Part shown: piece by piece, positions 51,634-61,030 of the stretch
How the letters are laid out: each line of letters starts with the position of its first letter
Numbering within the stretch: position 1 is the first letter of the stretch
Source of the DNA: Bacteroides neonati
GTDB lineage: Bacteria > Bacteroidota > Bacteroidia > Bacteroidales > Bacteroidaceae
Direction: 5' to 3'
Assembly (NCBI RefSeq): GCF_000499785.1
Contig: NZ_HG726020.1
Span: 186,001-250,000, forward strand
Length of the DNA stretch: 64,000 nucleotides
Translations under genes and position numbers: made by a program
The notes under the pieces: model-generated
What the model was told of the DNA's origin: nothing
Database searches by the model: none
What the model saw: only the letters and a program-made list of their open reading frames with translations

Positions 51634-53376
51634 ATGAAATTAACTAATAAAATGATACTGGCACTTGCGTTGGCTTCGTCGACGCTAACCTCCTGCTACG
51701 AGCTGGACCTGTATCCTCATGACAAAGTAAGTACGGGCGTTTTCTGGAAAACAGAAACACATGCCAAACAAGGCATTATGGGTGTATATGATTGTATGAA
51801 GCGAAAAGCAACCGCACCCAATGCCGGCTTTTTCGGCGAATACTATATGATGGATGCCCTTTCGGACATCGCTTTGTGCAACCCGTTTTCGACAATTACC
51901 AGTAGTGCATCGACTAGTCGTACCGGCGTTTATATGGATAAATGGCAGAATATGTACGACGGTATCGCTAAGGCGAATCATGCTTTGCAAAATATTCCGA
52001 AGATAGACGCTTCGGACGATAAGAAGAATATCTACCTTGCCGAAGCTCGTTTTATGCGGGGACTATTTTATGCTCATTTACTCGATTTTTACGGTGGAGT
52101 ACCTATTTACGATGAAAGTTGGGTTTTATCGGAGACATTCGACAAAATGATGGAGCCTCGTTCTTCAGAAGAAAAAGTAAGAGAATTCATCATAAACGAC
52201 CTTACTTTTGCAGAAACATATCTTCCTTATACATGGAGCAAAGAAGATTATGGCCGTGCCACCAAAGCGGCTGCCGTAGCTCTTCGTGGTAAAGTGAATC
52301 TGTATGCAAAGAATTGGGAAGAGGCTAAAAAAGATTTTGAAAAGTTGGTCAACAACAATGAAAAATATGGTTGTGCGTTGAATAAAGACTATGCCGAACT
52401 ATTCAAAGTAGATACTGACGCAAATCCGGAAATGATTTTCTTCATCTCGAACAGCGGTGGTGTAGGCGATGCAAACGACGGTATGTGTATGGCTTTCTTC
52501 ATGGGTACCCGTAGCTCTTTCGGAAGTGGATGGGCAAGTATGACACTCGATCCAGGTTTTGTAGACTCGTACGAAAAGAAAGATGGTACAGCGTTTAATT
52601 GGAATGATTATATCCCGGGTTACAATCAGATGAGCAATACTGAAAAGCTGAAAGCATTGAGTTGTGAACAGGATAAGAGCGGTGTTGTTGTCAAATATCC
52701 CGCATATCACGAAAAGATCAAAGCAGCATTTGCCGACCGCGATCCTCGCTTGTCGCAAACGTGTATCACCCCCTACTCTTTCTTTAATGGCTGGAACCAA
52801 AACAAACCTCGTAAAATGGAATGTGTATTGTTTTCTTCTGGATTCCCTAAAGCAGATAACGGATACATTGATGAAGGAGATAATAAATGGTATTGGTTCC
52901 GCAAATTTGTTCCGGAAGGCGATTGCAACGGACAAATCACGGACCGTAGCAATACACCGATTAACTTCCCGCTCATTCGTTATGCCGATGTGCTTTTGAT
53001 GCTTGCTGAGTGCTACAATGAATTAGGCGATATAGACAATGCAGTGAAATACATCAATGCAGTAAGAAGTCGTCCATCTACGAATATGCCGGGATTAAAC
53101 AGTGGTCCTGCCTGGTTGGAAGCCCGCTCAAAAGCAGAGGTACATAAACGTCTGATGCACGAAAGAGCAGTCGAGTTTGCAGGCGAAGGCATACGTTACA
53201 GCGATATACGTCGTTGGAGAGTAGCGGAAACTGTTTGCAACCGCATAGCTACTGAGATTCACGGAAACAAACGCTACGAGTATAAGTTCTCGAAAGACCG
53301 TGATTACCTGTGGCCTATTCCAGGTACCGAAATCGAAAAGAACAGTAACTTACTTCCCAACAATCCGGGTTGGTAA
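51634..53376 (+). CDS. SusD-like glycan-binding lipoprotein, first
   Basis: A 580-residue lipoprotein with lipobox LTSC (Cys21). SusD features: LDLYPHDKVSTGVFWKTE, FMRGLFYAHLLDFYGGVPIY (TPR region), and the C-terminal block FPLIRYADVLLMLAECYNELGD, YINAVRSRP, ERAVEFAGEGIRYSDIRRW, YLWPIPGTEI. SusD caps SusC at the cell surface and binds the incoming glycan. It forms a pair with the SusC gene just upstream. A strong terminator (53401-53455) follows, which makes this pair a separate transcription unit. Confidence 0.95.
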   Translation: MKLTNKMILALALASSTLTSCYELDLYPHDKVSTGVFWKTETHAKQGIMGVYDCMKRKATAPNAGFFGEYYMMDALSDIALCNPFSTITSSASTSRTGVYMDKWQNMYDGIAKANHALQNIPKIDASDDKKNIYLAEARFMRGLFYAHLLDFYGGVPIYDESWVLSETFDKMMEPRSSEEKVREFIINDLTFAETYLPYTWSKEDYGRATKAAAVALRGKVNLYAKNWEEAKKDFEKLVNNNEKYGCALNKDYAELFKVDTDANPEMIFFISNSGGVGDANDGMCMAFFMGTRSSFGSGWASMTLDPGFVDSYEKKDGTAFNWNDYIPGYNQMSNTEKLKALSCEQDKSGVVVKYPAYHEKIKAAFADRDPRLSQTCITPYSFFNGWNQNKPRKMECVLFSSGFPKADNGYIDEGDNKWYWFRKFVPEGDCNGQITDRSNTPINFPLIRYADVLLMLAECYNELGDIDNAVKYINAVRSRPSTNMPGLNSGPAWLEARSKAEVHKRLMHERAVEFAGEGIRYSDIRRWRVAETVCNRIATEIHGNKRYEYKFSKDRDYLWPIPGTEIEKNSNLLPNNPGW

Positions 53377-53400
53377 TTACTAAATTAATCTATTCATAAT

Positions 53401-53455
53401 AACGATAGGGTATTGCAGTCTGTTTATCTTTCTGCGATATCCTATCGTTTCATTT
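53401..53455 (+). terminator. Terminator after the first SusCD pair
   Basis: The 18-nt arm at 53401-53418 pairs with 53432-53449 (AACGATAGGG...TATCGTT) with two G-U wobbles and a 13-nt loop, followed by TTCATTTT. A closely similar hairpin occurs at 60954-61007. Confidence 0.75.
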
Positions 53456-53552
53456 TAAATCAGAACAAGCAAAGTCTTTTAATAGCAAAATTTAAATAAA
53501 CAATAATCTTTCCGGAATCATTTCTCATTAAAAAGCTGTTTCAAGCACCCAC

Positions 53553-53620
53553 AAGGCTAATAGATGCACCTATTGAGGCTAATAATAGCACTCTTTAAAA
53601 GAAGACAACAACTAGATTTG
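53553..53620 (+). promoter_or_regulatory. Operator-promoter 3 (second SusCD)
   Basis: Half-sites AAGGCTAA (53553-53560) and GAGGCTAA (53575-53582), 22 bp apart; both carry the same A to C change at the fifth base. The core is TGCACCTATT. The -7 element TAGATTTG is at 53613-53620, 38 bp from the second half-site. Drives the second SusC gene. Confidence 0.75.
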
Positions 53621-53654
53621 CCACGATTAACAACAATTAAATCTTTTAATATTT

Positions 53655-56600
53655 ATGAAACAAGAGAAATGGGTTTTCCATCCCTTATTTAAAAGGACAC
53701 TTATCAGCGCCTCTTTGGCAATACTAGCTACCGGAAACGGTTGGGCAGAGTCTACAAAAAGTTCAACAGAAAAAGTTACGATAGTTGAAAACGTTCAGCA
53801 AACGCGTAAAATAACCGGAACCGTTACCGATGAAAAAGGAGAAGCAATTATCGGTGCTAATGTAATGGTTAAAGAAACAACGACAGGAGTCATTACCGAT
53901 TTAGATGGACACTTCACATTAGAAGTACCTAAAAATTCAACTCTTCAAATTTCCTACATTGGATATACTTCACAAGAGTTGAAGGTAATGAACCAATCCA
54001 CCCTAAACATTGTCTTAATAGAAGATTCCAAAAGTTTAGATGAGGTTGTTGTTGTAGGCTATGGTACACAGAGAAAAGGAAGTGTAGCCACATCTATTAC
54101 CAGTATCAAAGGAGAAACATTACGAAATCGAGCTACCCCGACCATTGGCGAAGCTCTGCAAGGACAAGTAGCTGGTTTGACTGTTGTTGGAAATAGTCAA
54201 CCAGGTAAAACCCCTTCTATCCAATTGCGTGGTGCCACTTCTCTAAACTCAGGTGGTTCTCCCTTGGTGTTAGTGGATGGGGTACCTAGCGACTTCAACT
54301 ATTTAAACATGGAAGATGTAGAGTCTATCAATGTACTAAAAGATGCTGCTTCGGCTGCTATCTATGGATCAAGAGCAGCAAATGGTGTCATACTAGTCAC
54401 AACAAAGCGAGGACAATCCGGAAAAGCTAATTTTCGCTATACCGGATCCATAGGCGTACATACCCCTACAGCACTACCCAAAACTTGTAGTTCGGCTGTT
54501 TACGCCCGTGCAATCAATGAAGCCGAGCGCAATGTAAATCGCGCCGAGATTTATAGTTCTGAAGACATTGCCCTCTATGAGAGCGGTGCAGATCCCAATC
54601 GATACCCCAATACCGATTGGCTCGGTTTAGCGATTAAGAACAGTTTGACAACTCGTCATGGAATAGAAGCCTCGGGAGGATCCGACAAAGTAAAATACCT
54701 GGTTAGTGGTGGATTAGACCATCAAACGGGAGTCTTCCCTCAAACCTCTCAAAACGTATTCAACGTACGCTCCAACACAGATATCGCAATTTCTAAAAAA
54801 GTAAATTTATCATTCGACATGAGATATCAACTTAGAAATTTAGATGAGTTACTCAACGTAGAAGATACCTACGGAAGATTAGTAGGGATGGAGCCTAACA
54901 AAGTTGCTTATTATACAGATGGAAGCTATGGTTATAATCCCGGTTTTTTCATCAATCCATTGGTGGATCTATATGAAGCCGGAAATAAGAAGTATGACCG
55001 ACACGATGCTTCTGGTATTATGAAACTCGACTATGAAATCATCGATGGTTTAAAACTTACGGGAATAGCCAACGTAAATTATGTATTTGGAAATACGACT
55101 TCTCGCTCTCGCGAGCTACATTACAAAGATTTTTTCACACAGCAAGAGTATAAGGCATTGCAGAATGGCCTAACAGAAAAACGCGAATACAAAGCCTATT
55201 ATAATTTACAAGCATTATTGAATTACAAAAAAACATTCGGAAAACATTCAGTAGATGGATTAATCGGATATCAGCAAGAAAACGAAAAATCAAACTGGAT
55301 TAGCGCCGGACGAAGTGGTTATCCTACCGATCTGCTTTGGGTACTAAACGGCGGACCGAAAGATAATTGGAATAACGATGGAAATGCAGAACATTGGGCT
55401 ATTGCTTCGGTAATAGGACGTTTGAATTATGACTATGCTAACAAATATATTCTGTCGGCTAGTTTTCGATCAGATGCCTCTTCTCGCTTCACGAAATCAA
55501 ACCGGTGGTCTACATTCCCCTCCGTCGCTCTTGCTTGGCGTGTAAGTCAAGAAAAGTTCATGGAAAAAACAAGTAGCTGGTTAGATGACTTGAAAATTCG
55601 CGCAACTTGGGGACAAAACGGAGCATCGACCGGTTTAGGATTATACCCTAGCTACACAACTATTGCCATGGATGGTGTGGTATTAAACAATACATATATA
55701 CAAACCGCAAAATTAGATAAAATAGGAAATCAAGAGTTGGGTTGGGAACGAACTGAGATGTTCAATGTCGGTATGGATTTTAAACTCTTGAGTAATCGGT
55801 TGAGTATTACAGGTGAATATTATATAAAGACTACCAATGAAATTCTTATTGGTTTACCCGTTCCTTTAGAATATGGTTTCGGGAAGCCCAACGTAAACAT
55901 TGGTAAAATGAAAAATAATGGATGGGAAGTCGTAGTAGGGTGGAATGATGAAATCAATGGCTTCCGTTATGGCATTTCTGCTAACCTATCGGATAATGAT
56001 AACGAAGTACTTGACCTAGCAGGTACCGGTCCATGGAAAGATGGATATACTGATGAAGGGCTTCCCTTTAAATCTATTTATGGTTATGAATCATTAGGAT
56101 TATTTCAAACTGATGAAGAGGTAAAAAATGCACCTTTCCAAAATGCAAAAACAGGAAAAGGAGATATTCGTTATAAAGATCAAAATGGAGATAATAAAAT
56201 TACAGCAGATGACCGTATAGTGATTGGTGATCCATATGCCCACTTCTTATATGGAGTTAATTTAAATGCTTCCTACAAGAACTTCGATATCAGTATGCTT
56301 TTCCAAGGAGTAGGAAAAAAAGATAAAATAATGAACGATGACTCTGTTCGTCCACTGAAACAATCAATATACGAGCATCAATTGGACTATTGGAGTGAAA
56401 ATAATACCGATGCGAAATATCCAAGAATCTTAAATAAAGAAGATGCTGACCACAACTATCAGGTTTCTGATTTTTGGAAAATAAATGCCGGGTACTTAAG
56501 AATGAAGAATTTACAAATCGGCTACTCATTGCCTAAAAAGTGCTTAACGAATATCGGTTTTAGTAATGTAAGGGCTTACTTATCCGCCGACAATCTCTTT

Positions 56601-56702
56601 ACTATATCCAATTTCGTTCCGGGCTGGGATCCGGAAGTCAGCAAGGCACTTACTTACCCTTTCTCGCGAACTTTCTCTTTTGGTTTAAATGTTCAATTCT
56701 AA
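53655..56702 (+). CDS. SusC-like TonB-dependent transporter, second
   Basis: A 1015-residue outer-membrane receptor with signal peptide (LISASLAILATGNGWA), regulatory-like domain (ITGTVTDEKGEAIIGANVMV), DEVVVVGYGTQRKGS, plug (LRNRATPTIGEALQG; YGSRAANGVILVTTKRG) and barrel ending FSFGLNVQF. It is a paralogue of the first SusC, strongly alike over the first ~130 residues but divergent in the barrel, which suggests a different oligosaccharide size or decoration. It is 12 bp upstream of its SusD partner and has its own operator. Confidence 0.95.
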   Translation: MKQEKWVFHPLFKRTLISASLAILATGNGWAESTKSSTEKVTIVENVQQTRKITGTVTDEKGEAIIGANVMVKETTTGVITDLDGHFTLEVPKNSTLQISYIGYTSQELKVMNQSTLNIVLIEDSKSLDEVVVVGYGTQRKGSVATSITSIKGETLRNRATPTIGEALQGQVAGLTVVGNSQPGKTPSIQLRGATSLNSGGSPLVLVDGVPSDFNYLNMEDVESINVLKDAASAAIYGSRAANGVILVTTKRGQSGKANFRYTGSIGVHTPTALPKTCSSAVYARAINEAERNVNRAEIYSSEDIALYESGADPNRYPNTDWLGLAIKNSLTTRHGIEASGGSDKVKYLVSGGLDHQTGVFPQTSQNVFNVRSNTDIAISKKVNLSFDMRYQLRNLDELLNVEDTYGRLVGMEPNKVAYYTDGSYGYNPGFFINPLVDLYEAGNKKYDRHDASGIMKLDYEIIDGLKLTGIANVNYVFGNTTSRSRELHYKDFFTQQEYKALQNGLTEKREYKAYYNLQALLNYKKTFGKHSVDGLIGYQQENEKSNWISAGRSGYPTDLLWVLNGGPKDNWNNDGNAEHWAIASVIGRLNYDYANKYILSASFRSDASSRFTKSNRWSTFPSVALAWRVSQEKFMEKTSSWLDDLKIRATWGQNGASTGLGLYPSYTTIAMDGVVLNNTYIQTAKLDKIGNQELGWERTEMFNVGMDFKLLSNRLSITGEYYIKTTNEILIGLPVPLEYGFGKPNVNIGKMKNNGWEVVVGWNDEINGFRYGISANLSDNDNEVLDLAGTGPWKDGYTDEGLPFKSIYGYESLGLFQTDEEVKNAPFQNAKTGKGDIRYKDQNGDNKITADDRIVIGDPYAHFLYGVNLNASYKNFDISMLFQGVGKKDKIMNDDSVRPLKQSIYEHQLDYWSENNTDAKYPRILNKEDADHNYQVSDFWKINAGYLRMKNLQIGYSLPKKCLTNIGFSNVRAYLSADNLFTISNFVPGWDPEVSKALTYPFSRTFSFGLNVQF

Positions 56703-56714
56703 ATTCTAATCATT

Positions 56715-58331
56715 ATGTTACATAATAAAATAGTAAAAATATTATTTATAATAAGTCTCGTACTCACATCCTCCTGCAATGATTTATTAACAACGCCACC
56801 ATTAGATGCCATCGGAGACGAACAATGGTGGAAGACAAAAGAACAAGTATTGATGATGGTAAATGATTGTTATCGTGAGCTATACGGTCCTGCTGAAATA
56901 ACTGACAGGGACTGTTTGACTGACAATGGGAAATACCGAAATGGACAGATTCCTGCTGTAGGAAATGGCACACACGACACACAGAATGGATTTATAAAAG
57001 GTTGTTGGGAGTATGCCAATATAGCCAAATTAAATTATGTATTGGAAGGTATTGAAAAATCAAAATCCTATATTTCGTCCGATGAGTATAGGCAGTTGAG
57101 CGCTCAAGTACGCTTTATCAGAGCATTCGTGTATTATGATATGGTATTCTATTTCGGTGATATACCATTGATTACAAAAACACTTAGCGTAAGTGAGTCA
57201 CGTGAAACATCAAGACAGCCTCGTGCCGAAGTAATGGCTTTTATTTTGAATGAATTGGAAGAAGGTGTACTGAAAGATATTATTGTAGCTCCCTCCAAAG
57301 AGTCTGGACGAGTGAATGAAGATGTAGTCAATGCTTTCTTAGCTCGCATCTATTTACATGAAAAGAACTACGATAAAGTACTTCAATACACTAAAGCCAT
57401 AATTGAAACCAATAAATATGAATTGTATTCTAATTACGAAGCCCTCTTCAGACCCAAATCGGACGGTGCTAACAAAGAGGTTATTTTCGAGAGACAATAT
57501 AGTTATCCGCTCTATGTACATTCAGTAAATCGTGACTTGTCTCCGGTGTCATCTGTCTATGGCGGTTGGTCTCAAGCACATGCGCTACAAAATTTGGTTG
57601 ATGATTATGAATGCATAAACGGGCACTCATTTAGTGACTGTGAAGGATTAAACTGCGAATACGTTGATAAGCGAAAAGCATTAGAGGCTGAAAAACACCG
57701 GGGAGAATATGATTTTAGAGACCCACGTTTACAAGCTACAATCATGTATCCTTTTTGGGAGTGGAAAGTAGGGGGAGTTGTAAAATCAGTATACGGAGTA
57801 GATGATCCCCAAAGTAAGGACTATGTGAAAACTGAAACACATATGACAGGCTATTTAATCACGAAATGGGTCGATCTGGAAGGAACAAATCCAGATAGAA
57901 CAAAAGCTCATAAAAATATGACTATTATTCGCTATGCCGATGTGTTACTTATGAGAGCTGAGGCACTCATAGAAAAAAATAAAGATTTAAATGAAGCAGT
58001 AATTCTCTTAAACCGTATAAGAGAAAGAGCGGGGATGCCTCAAAACATAGTAATAGCAGATCAAAGTGTATTGCGTGAAAAAATGCGTCATGAACGTCGT
58101 ATTGAACTCGCCTTTGAGGGGTTACGGTATTATGATATGATCCGTTGGAAAATAGGAGATAAAGTCCGCAAAGGAAAAGTTTACGGAGCACGAATGAAAG
58201 CGGTGAATGAAGCAATGGATCACAAATTTGTTGAAGAACGCTTCTGGGATGATAAGATGTATCTGTTTCCTATACCACAGGCAGCTATTGATCTAAACCC
58301 AAATCTAACTCAGAATAATGGTTGGAAATAG
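56715..58331 (+). CDS. SusD-like glycan-binding lipoprotein, second
   Basis: A 538-residue lipoprotein with lipobox TSSC (Cys21) after a hydrophobic signal. SusD features: TTPPLDAIGDEQWWKTKEQ, VRFIRAFVYYDMVFYFGDIPL, IIRYADVLLMRAEALIEKN, LLNRIRERAGMP, RRIELAFEGLRYYDMIRW, YLFPIPQAAIDLN. It pairs with the SusC upstream. It shares only family-level similarity with the first SusD. A hairpin at 58354-58389 separates it from the GH95 gene. Confidence 0.94.
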   Translation: MLHNKIVKILFIISLVLTSSCNDLLTTPPLDAIGDEQWWKTKEQVLMMVNDCYRELYGPAEITDRDCLTDNGKYRNGQIPAVGNGTHDTQNGFIKGCWEYANIAKLNYVLEGIEKSKSYISSDEYRQLSAQVRFIRAFVYYDMVFYFGDIPLITKTLSVSESRETSRQPRAEVMAFILNELEEGVLKDIIVAPSKESGRVNEDVVNAFLARIYLHEKNYDKVLQYTKAIIETNKYELYSNYEALFRPKSDGANKEVIFERQYSYPLYVHSVNRDLSPVSSVYGGWSQAHALQNLVDDYECINGHSFSDCEGLNCEYVDKRKALEAEKHRGEYDFRDPRLQATIMYPFWEWKVGGVVKSVYGVDDPQSKDYVKTETHMTGYLITKWVDLEGTNPDRTKAHKNMTIIRYADVLLMRAEALIEKNKDLNEAVILLNRIRERAGMPQNIVIADQSVLREKMRHERRIELAFEGLRYYDMIRWKIGDKVRKGKVYGARMKAVNEAMDHKFVEERFWDDKMYLFPIPQAAIDLNPNLTQNNGWK

Positions 58332-58353
58332 GTTCTCTCTAATGAAATAAAAG

Positions 58354-58389
58354 TATCTCCGGATTTATTTAAAAATAGACCCGGAGATA
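58354..58389 (+). terminator. Hairpin between second SusD and GH95 genes
   Basis: TATCTCCGG (58354-58362) pairs perfectly with CCGGAGATA (58381-58389), with an 18-nt loop, followed by TTAATT. The GH95 gene has no operator or clear TAnnTTTG promoter of its own, so this is more likely a partial terminator or attenuator within one transcript than a full stop. Confidence 0.55.
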
Positions 58390-58416
58390 TTAATTAACGA
58401 ATCAATACATTGAAAG

Positions 58417-60816
58417 ATGACACAAAGAGCAATAACTAAAATTATCATTTTCCTTTTTTCCATTTTTATTTCAAACTGCATATCCTATGCCTCTTCTGAT
58501 CATTCGATGAGGCTTTGGTACAAAACTCCTGCCAACAGCCTATCTGTCGACAATCCTAGAGAATGGGCGAATAATAAAGAATGGCTCAAGGCTCTACCCA
58601 TTGGAAATGGATATATGGGAGCTATGATATATGGAGATGTTTTTACAGAGAGAATTCAGTTGAACAATAAAACACTCTGGTCTGGAAGCCCTCAAGACGC
58701 TGATAATAAAGAAGCGCTAAAATCAAGAGATGAAATCAGACGTTTATTGCTAGCAGGAAAATATAAAGAAGCCGAATCGATAGCTGCATCAACACAAATA
58801 TGTATAGGAGTAGGCTCTAATAGAGCAAATGCCGCCGATAAACCATTTGGGTGCTACCAAACACTGGGAGATGTATTTCTTGATTTTGATGATAAGACAA
58901 TTTATACTGACTATCACAGAGAACTGGATTTAGAAAAAGCGATTGTTCGTGTTACATATAAAGTGAAAGGAAATAAAATAGAACGCTCCTATTTTGCCAG
59001 TCAACCAGACAACGTTATTGTGATGAAAATAACATCAACCCAAAAAGGAAAATTGAGCTTCAGAGTTCGAATGAATCGACCCGAACGATATGAAGTTGTA
59101 ACAGACCAAGGTCAGTTATTGATGCGAGGAGTAATGAATAATGGCTATGAAGGTGAGGGAATGAAATATTGGGCTCGTCTAGATGCTTCCTTAGTCGGCG
59201 GAACCAAGAAAGTAGAAAATGGATGTTTAAGGATAGAAAATGCCGATGAAGTAACTCTTTATCTTTCATCGACAACTAATTATGTAGGACATCCTACCTA
59301 TTTAGCTCCTGACTATAAAGAGAACACTGCCATTGTATTAAAAAAAGCAATGGCTAAATCATATAAAGAATTAGTACGCAATCATGTTAGAGATTACAGC
59401 CATTATTTTAATCGGGTTTCTTTGAAGCTTACAAACAACGTTAAAGACACAATACCCACCGACCTCAGAATAAGCGCAATAAAAAAAGGAAAACAAGATT
59501 TACATCTAGAAGAGCTGTTATTTCAATATGGACGATATCTATTAATAGCTTCTTCGCGCGAGGGCACACTACCTGCTAATCTGCAAGGGATTTGGTGCGA
59601 AAAGATACAATCGGCATGGAATGGAGATTATCATATGGATATCAACATTCAAATGAATTATTGGTTATCGCAAGTAACAAATTTGTCTGAGTTGTTCTTA
59701 CCATTTGTCGACTTCATTGAATCGATTCAAGAGCCGGGAAAGCGTACTGCAAATATACATTATGCTTCGGAAGGATGGTGTGTTCACCCAATCGTAAATA
59801 TTTGGGGGTTTACCTCTCCGGGTGAAGGGGTCAGTTGGGGCTCACATGTGGGAGCAAGTGGATGGCTCTGCCAGAATATATGGGAACAATATGCTTTTAC
59901 ACAAGATATCAACTATCTGAAACGTATTTATCCGATATTACAAAACACGGCACGATTCTATGCTGATTGGCTTTATTTAAACCCGACTACAAAGAAGTGG
60001 GTTTCAATTCCGTCTATTTCACCTGAAAATGCTTTCTTGTTGCCTTCTGGAGAAAAAGTAGCTCTGTGTGCAGGCGCTACACATGACCATCAAGTCATTC
60101 GTGATCTATTCCAAAACTACATAACTGCCTCTATCATTTTAAAGAAAAACGATACACTACTGACACGTGTAAAAAGTATGATAGACGATTTACAGCAAAA
60201 TGAAATAGGGGTCGATGGCCGTATATTGGAATGGGATCAAGCCTATAAAGAAGCAGAACCCGGCCATAGACACATCTCTCATTTATATGCGCTCCACCCT
60301 GCCAATCAAATCACTCGCGATACTCCCGACTTATTTATGGCAGCTGGCAAAACATTAAAAGAGCGAGTTGCAAATATTAAAGGAAACACAGCATGGAATT
60401 TGGCTTGGACAAGTAACTTTGCTGCTCGCCTGGGTGACGCCAATTTAGCATACTCTTCGATCGAAAGACTTTTAAAGCATTGCATTATGGACAATCTATT
60501 TACTTTAGGACCTCCATTTCAAATAGAAGCTGGTTTCGGCATAACAGCCGGAATAGCAGAAATGCTCTTGCAAAGCCATACAAATAGTATAGATGTGCTA
60601 CCTGCACTCCCCAAAGTTTGGATGCAAGGAGAAGTAAAAGGTCTATGCGCTCGTGGAGGATATGTGGTAGATATAAGTTGGAAACAAGGTAAACCAGAGA
60701 AAGTGAAAATTTACTCAAAAGTGAAAGATGGATCCATAAAACTTCGTTACAACGAAGTAATACGCGAAGTCTATTTACGAAAAGGTGAAACAAAAACACT
60801 TGAATACCCATTATAA
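58417..60816 (+). CDS. Glycoside hydrolase family 95 (alpha-L-fucosidase or alpha-L-galactosidase)
   Basis: A 799-residue secreted GH95 enzyme with an N-terminal signal (IIFLFSIFISNCISYA). N-terminal beta domain ~30-290 (PIGNGYMGAMIYGD; RIQLNNKTLWSGSP), then an (alpha/alpha)6 barrel. The motif SAWNGDYHMDINIQMNYW holds the conserved Asn pair used in the inverting mechanism, and VDGRILEWDQAYKEAEPGHRH a likely acid residue; GNTAWNLAWTSNFAARLGD follows. GH95 removes terminal alpha-1,2-L-fucose or alpha-L-galactose. It follows the second SusD by 85 bp and should cap-trim side chains before or after import. Confidence 0.92.
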   Translation: MTQRAITKIIIFLFSIFISNCISYASSDHSMRLWYKTPANSLSVDNPREWANNKEWLKALPIGNGYMGAMIYGDVFTERIQLNNKTLWSGSPQDADNKEALKSRDEIRRLLLAGKYKEAESIAASTQICIGVGSNRANAADKPFGCYQTLGDVFLDFDDKTIYTDYHRELDLEKAIVRVTYKVKGNKIERSYFASQPDNVIVMKITSTQKGKLSFRVRMNRPERYEVVTDQGQLLMRGVMNNGYEGEGMKYWARLDASLVGGTKKVENGCLRIENADEVTLYLSSTTNYVGHPTYLAPDYKENTAIVLKKAMAKSYKELVRNHVRDYSHYFNRVSLKLTNNVKDTIPTDLRISAIKKGKQDLHLEELLFQYGRYLLIASSREGTLPANLQGIWCEKIQSAWNGDYHMDINIQMNYWLSQVTNLSELFLPFVDFIESIQEPGKRTANIHYASEGWCVHPIVNIWGFTSPGEGVSWGSHVGASGWLCQNIWEQYAFTQDINYLKRIYPILQNTARFYADWLYLNPTTKKWVSIPSISPENAFLLPSGEKVALCAGATHDHQVIRDLFQNYITASIILKKNDTLLTRVKSMIDDLQQNEIGVDGRILEWDQAYKEAEPGHRHISHLYALHPANQITRDTPDLFMAAGKTLKERVANIKGNTAWNLAWTSNFAARLGDANLAYSSIERLLKHCIMDNLFTLGPPFQIEAGFGITAGIAEMLLQSHTNSIDVLPALPKVWMQGEVKGLCARGGYVVDISWKQGKPEKVKIYSKVKDGSIKLRYNEVIREVYLRKGETKTLEYPL

Positions 60817-60824
60817 AGAGTCGC

Positions 60825-60891
60825 AAGGATAATAAGTGCACATATTAAGGATAAAAAGAGATTTCTCAAAAAGAGAAAAAAAGTATTTTTG
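60825..60891 (+). promoter_or_regulatory. Operator-promoter 4 (GH88-DUF2264 gene)
   Basis: Half-sites AAGGATAA at 60825-60832 and again at 60847-60854, 22 bp apart, joined by TGCACATATT. The -7 element TATTTTTG is at 60884-60891, 37 bp from the second half-site. The site starts 9 bp after the GH95 stop. Confidence 0.72.
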
Positions 60892-60953
60892 CACTGATTG
60901 ATAGTTATATATAAACAATCCATATTGACAAATACAAAAGTAATATATTTATA

Positions 60954-61007
60954 ATAAAGATTGGGATATCTCAGTTTGTTTATCTCTCTGCAATATCCTA
61001 TCTTTAT
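60954..61007 (+). promoter_or_regulatory. Terminator-like hairpin in the leader of the GH88-DUF2264 gene
   Basis: About 20 nt (from 60954, ATAAAGATTGGG...) can pair with 60988-61007 (CTGCAATATCC...TTTAT) with one bulge, followed by CATTTT. It is nearly the same sequence as the terminator at 53401-53455, but here it lies downstream of promoter 4 and 23 bp before the start codon. Confidence 0.55.
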
Positions 61008-61030
61008 CATTTTAAAATCTAATTTATAGA

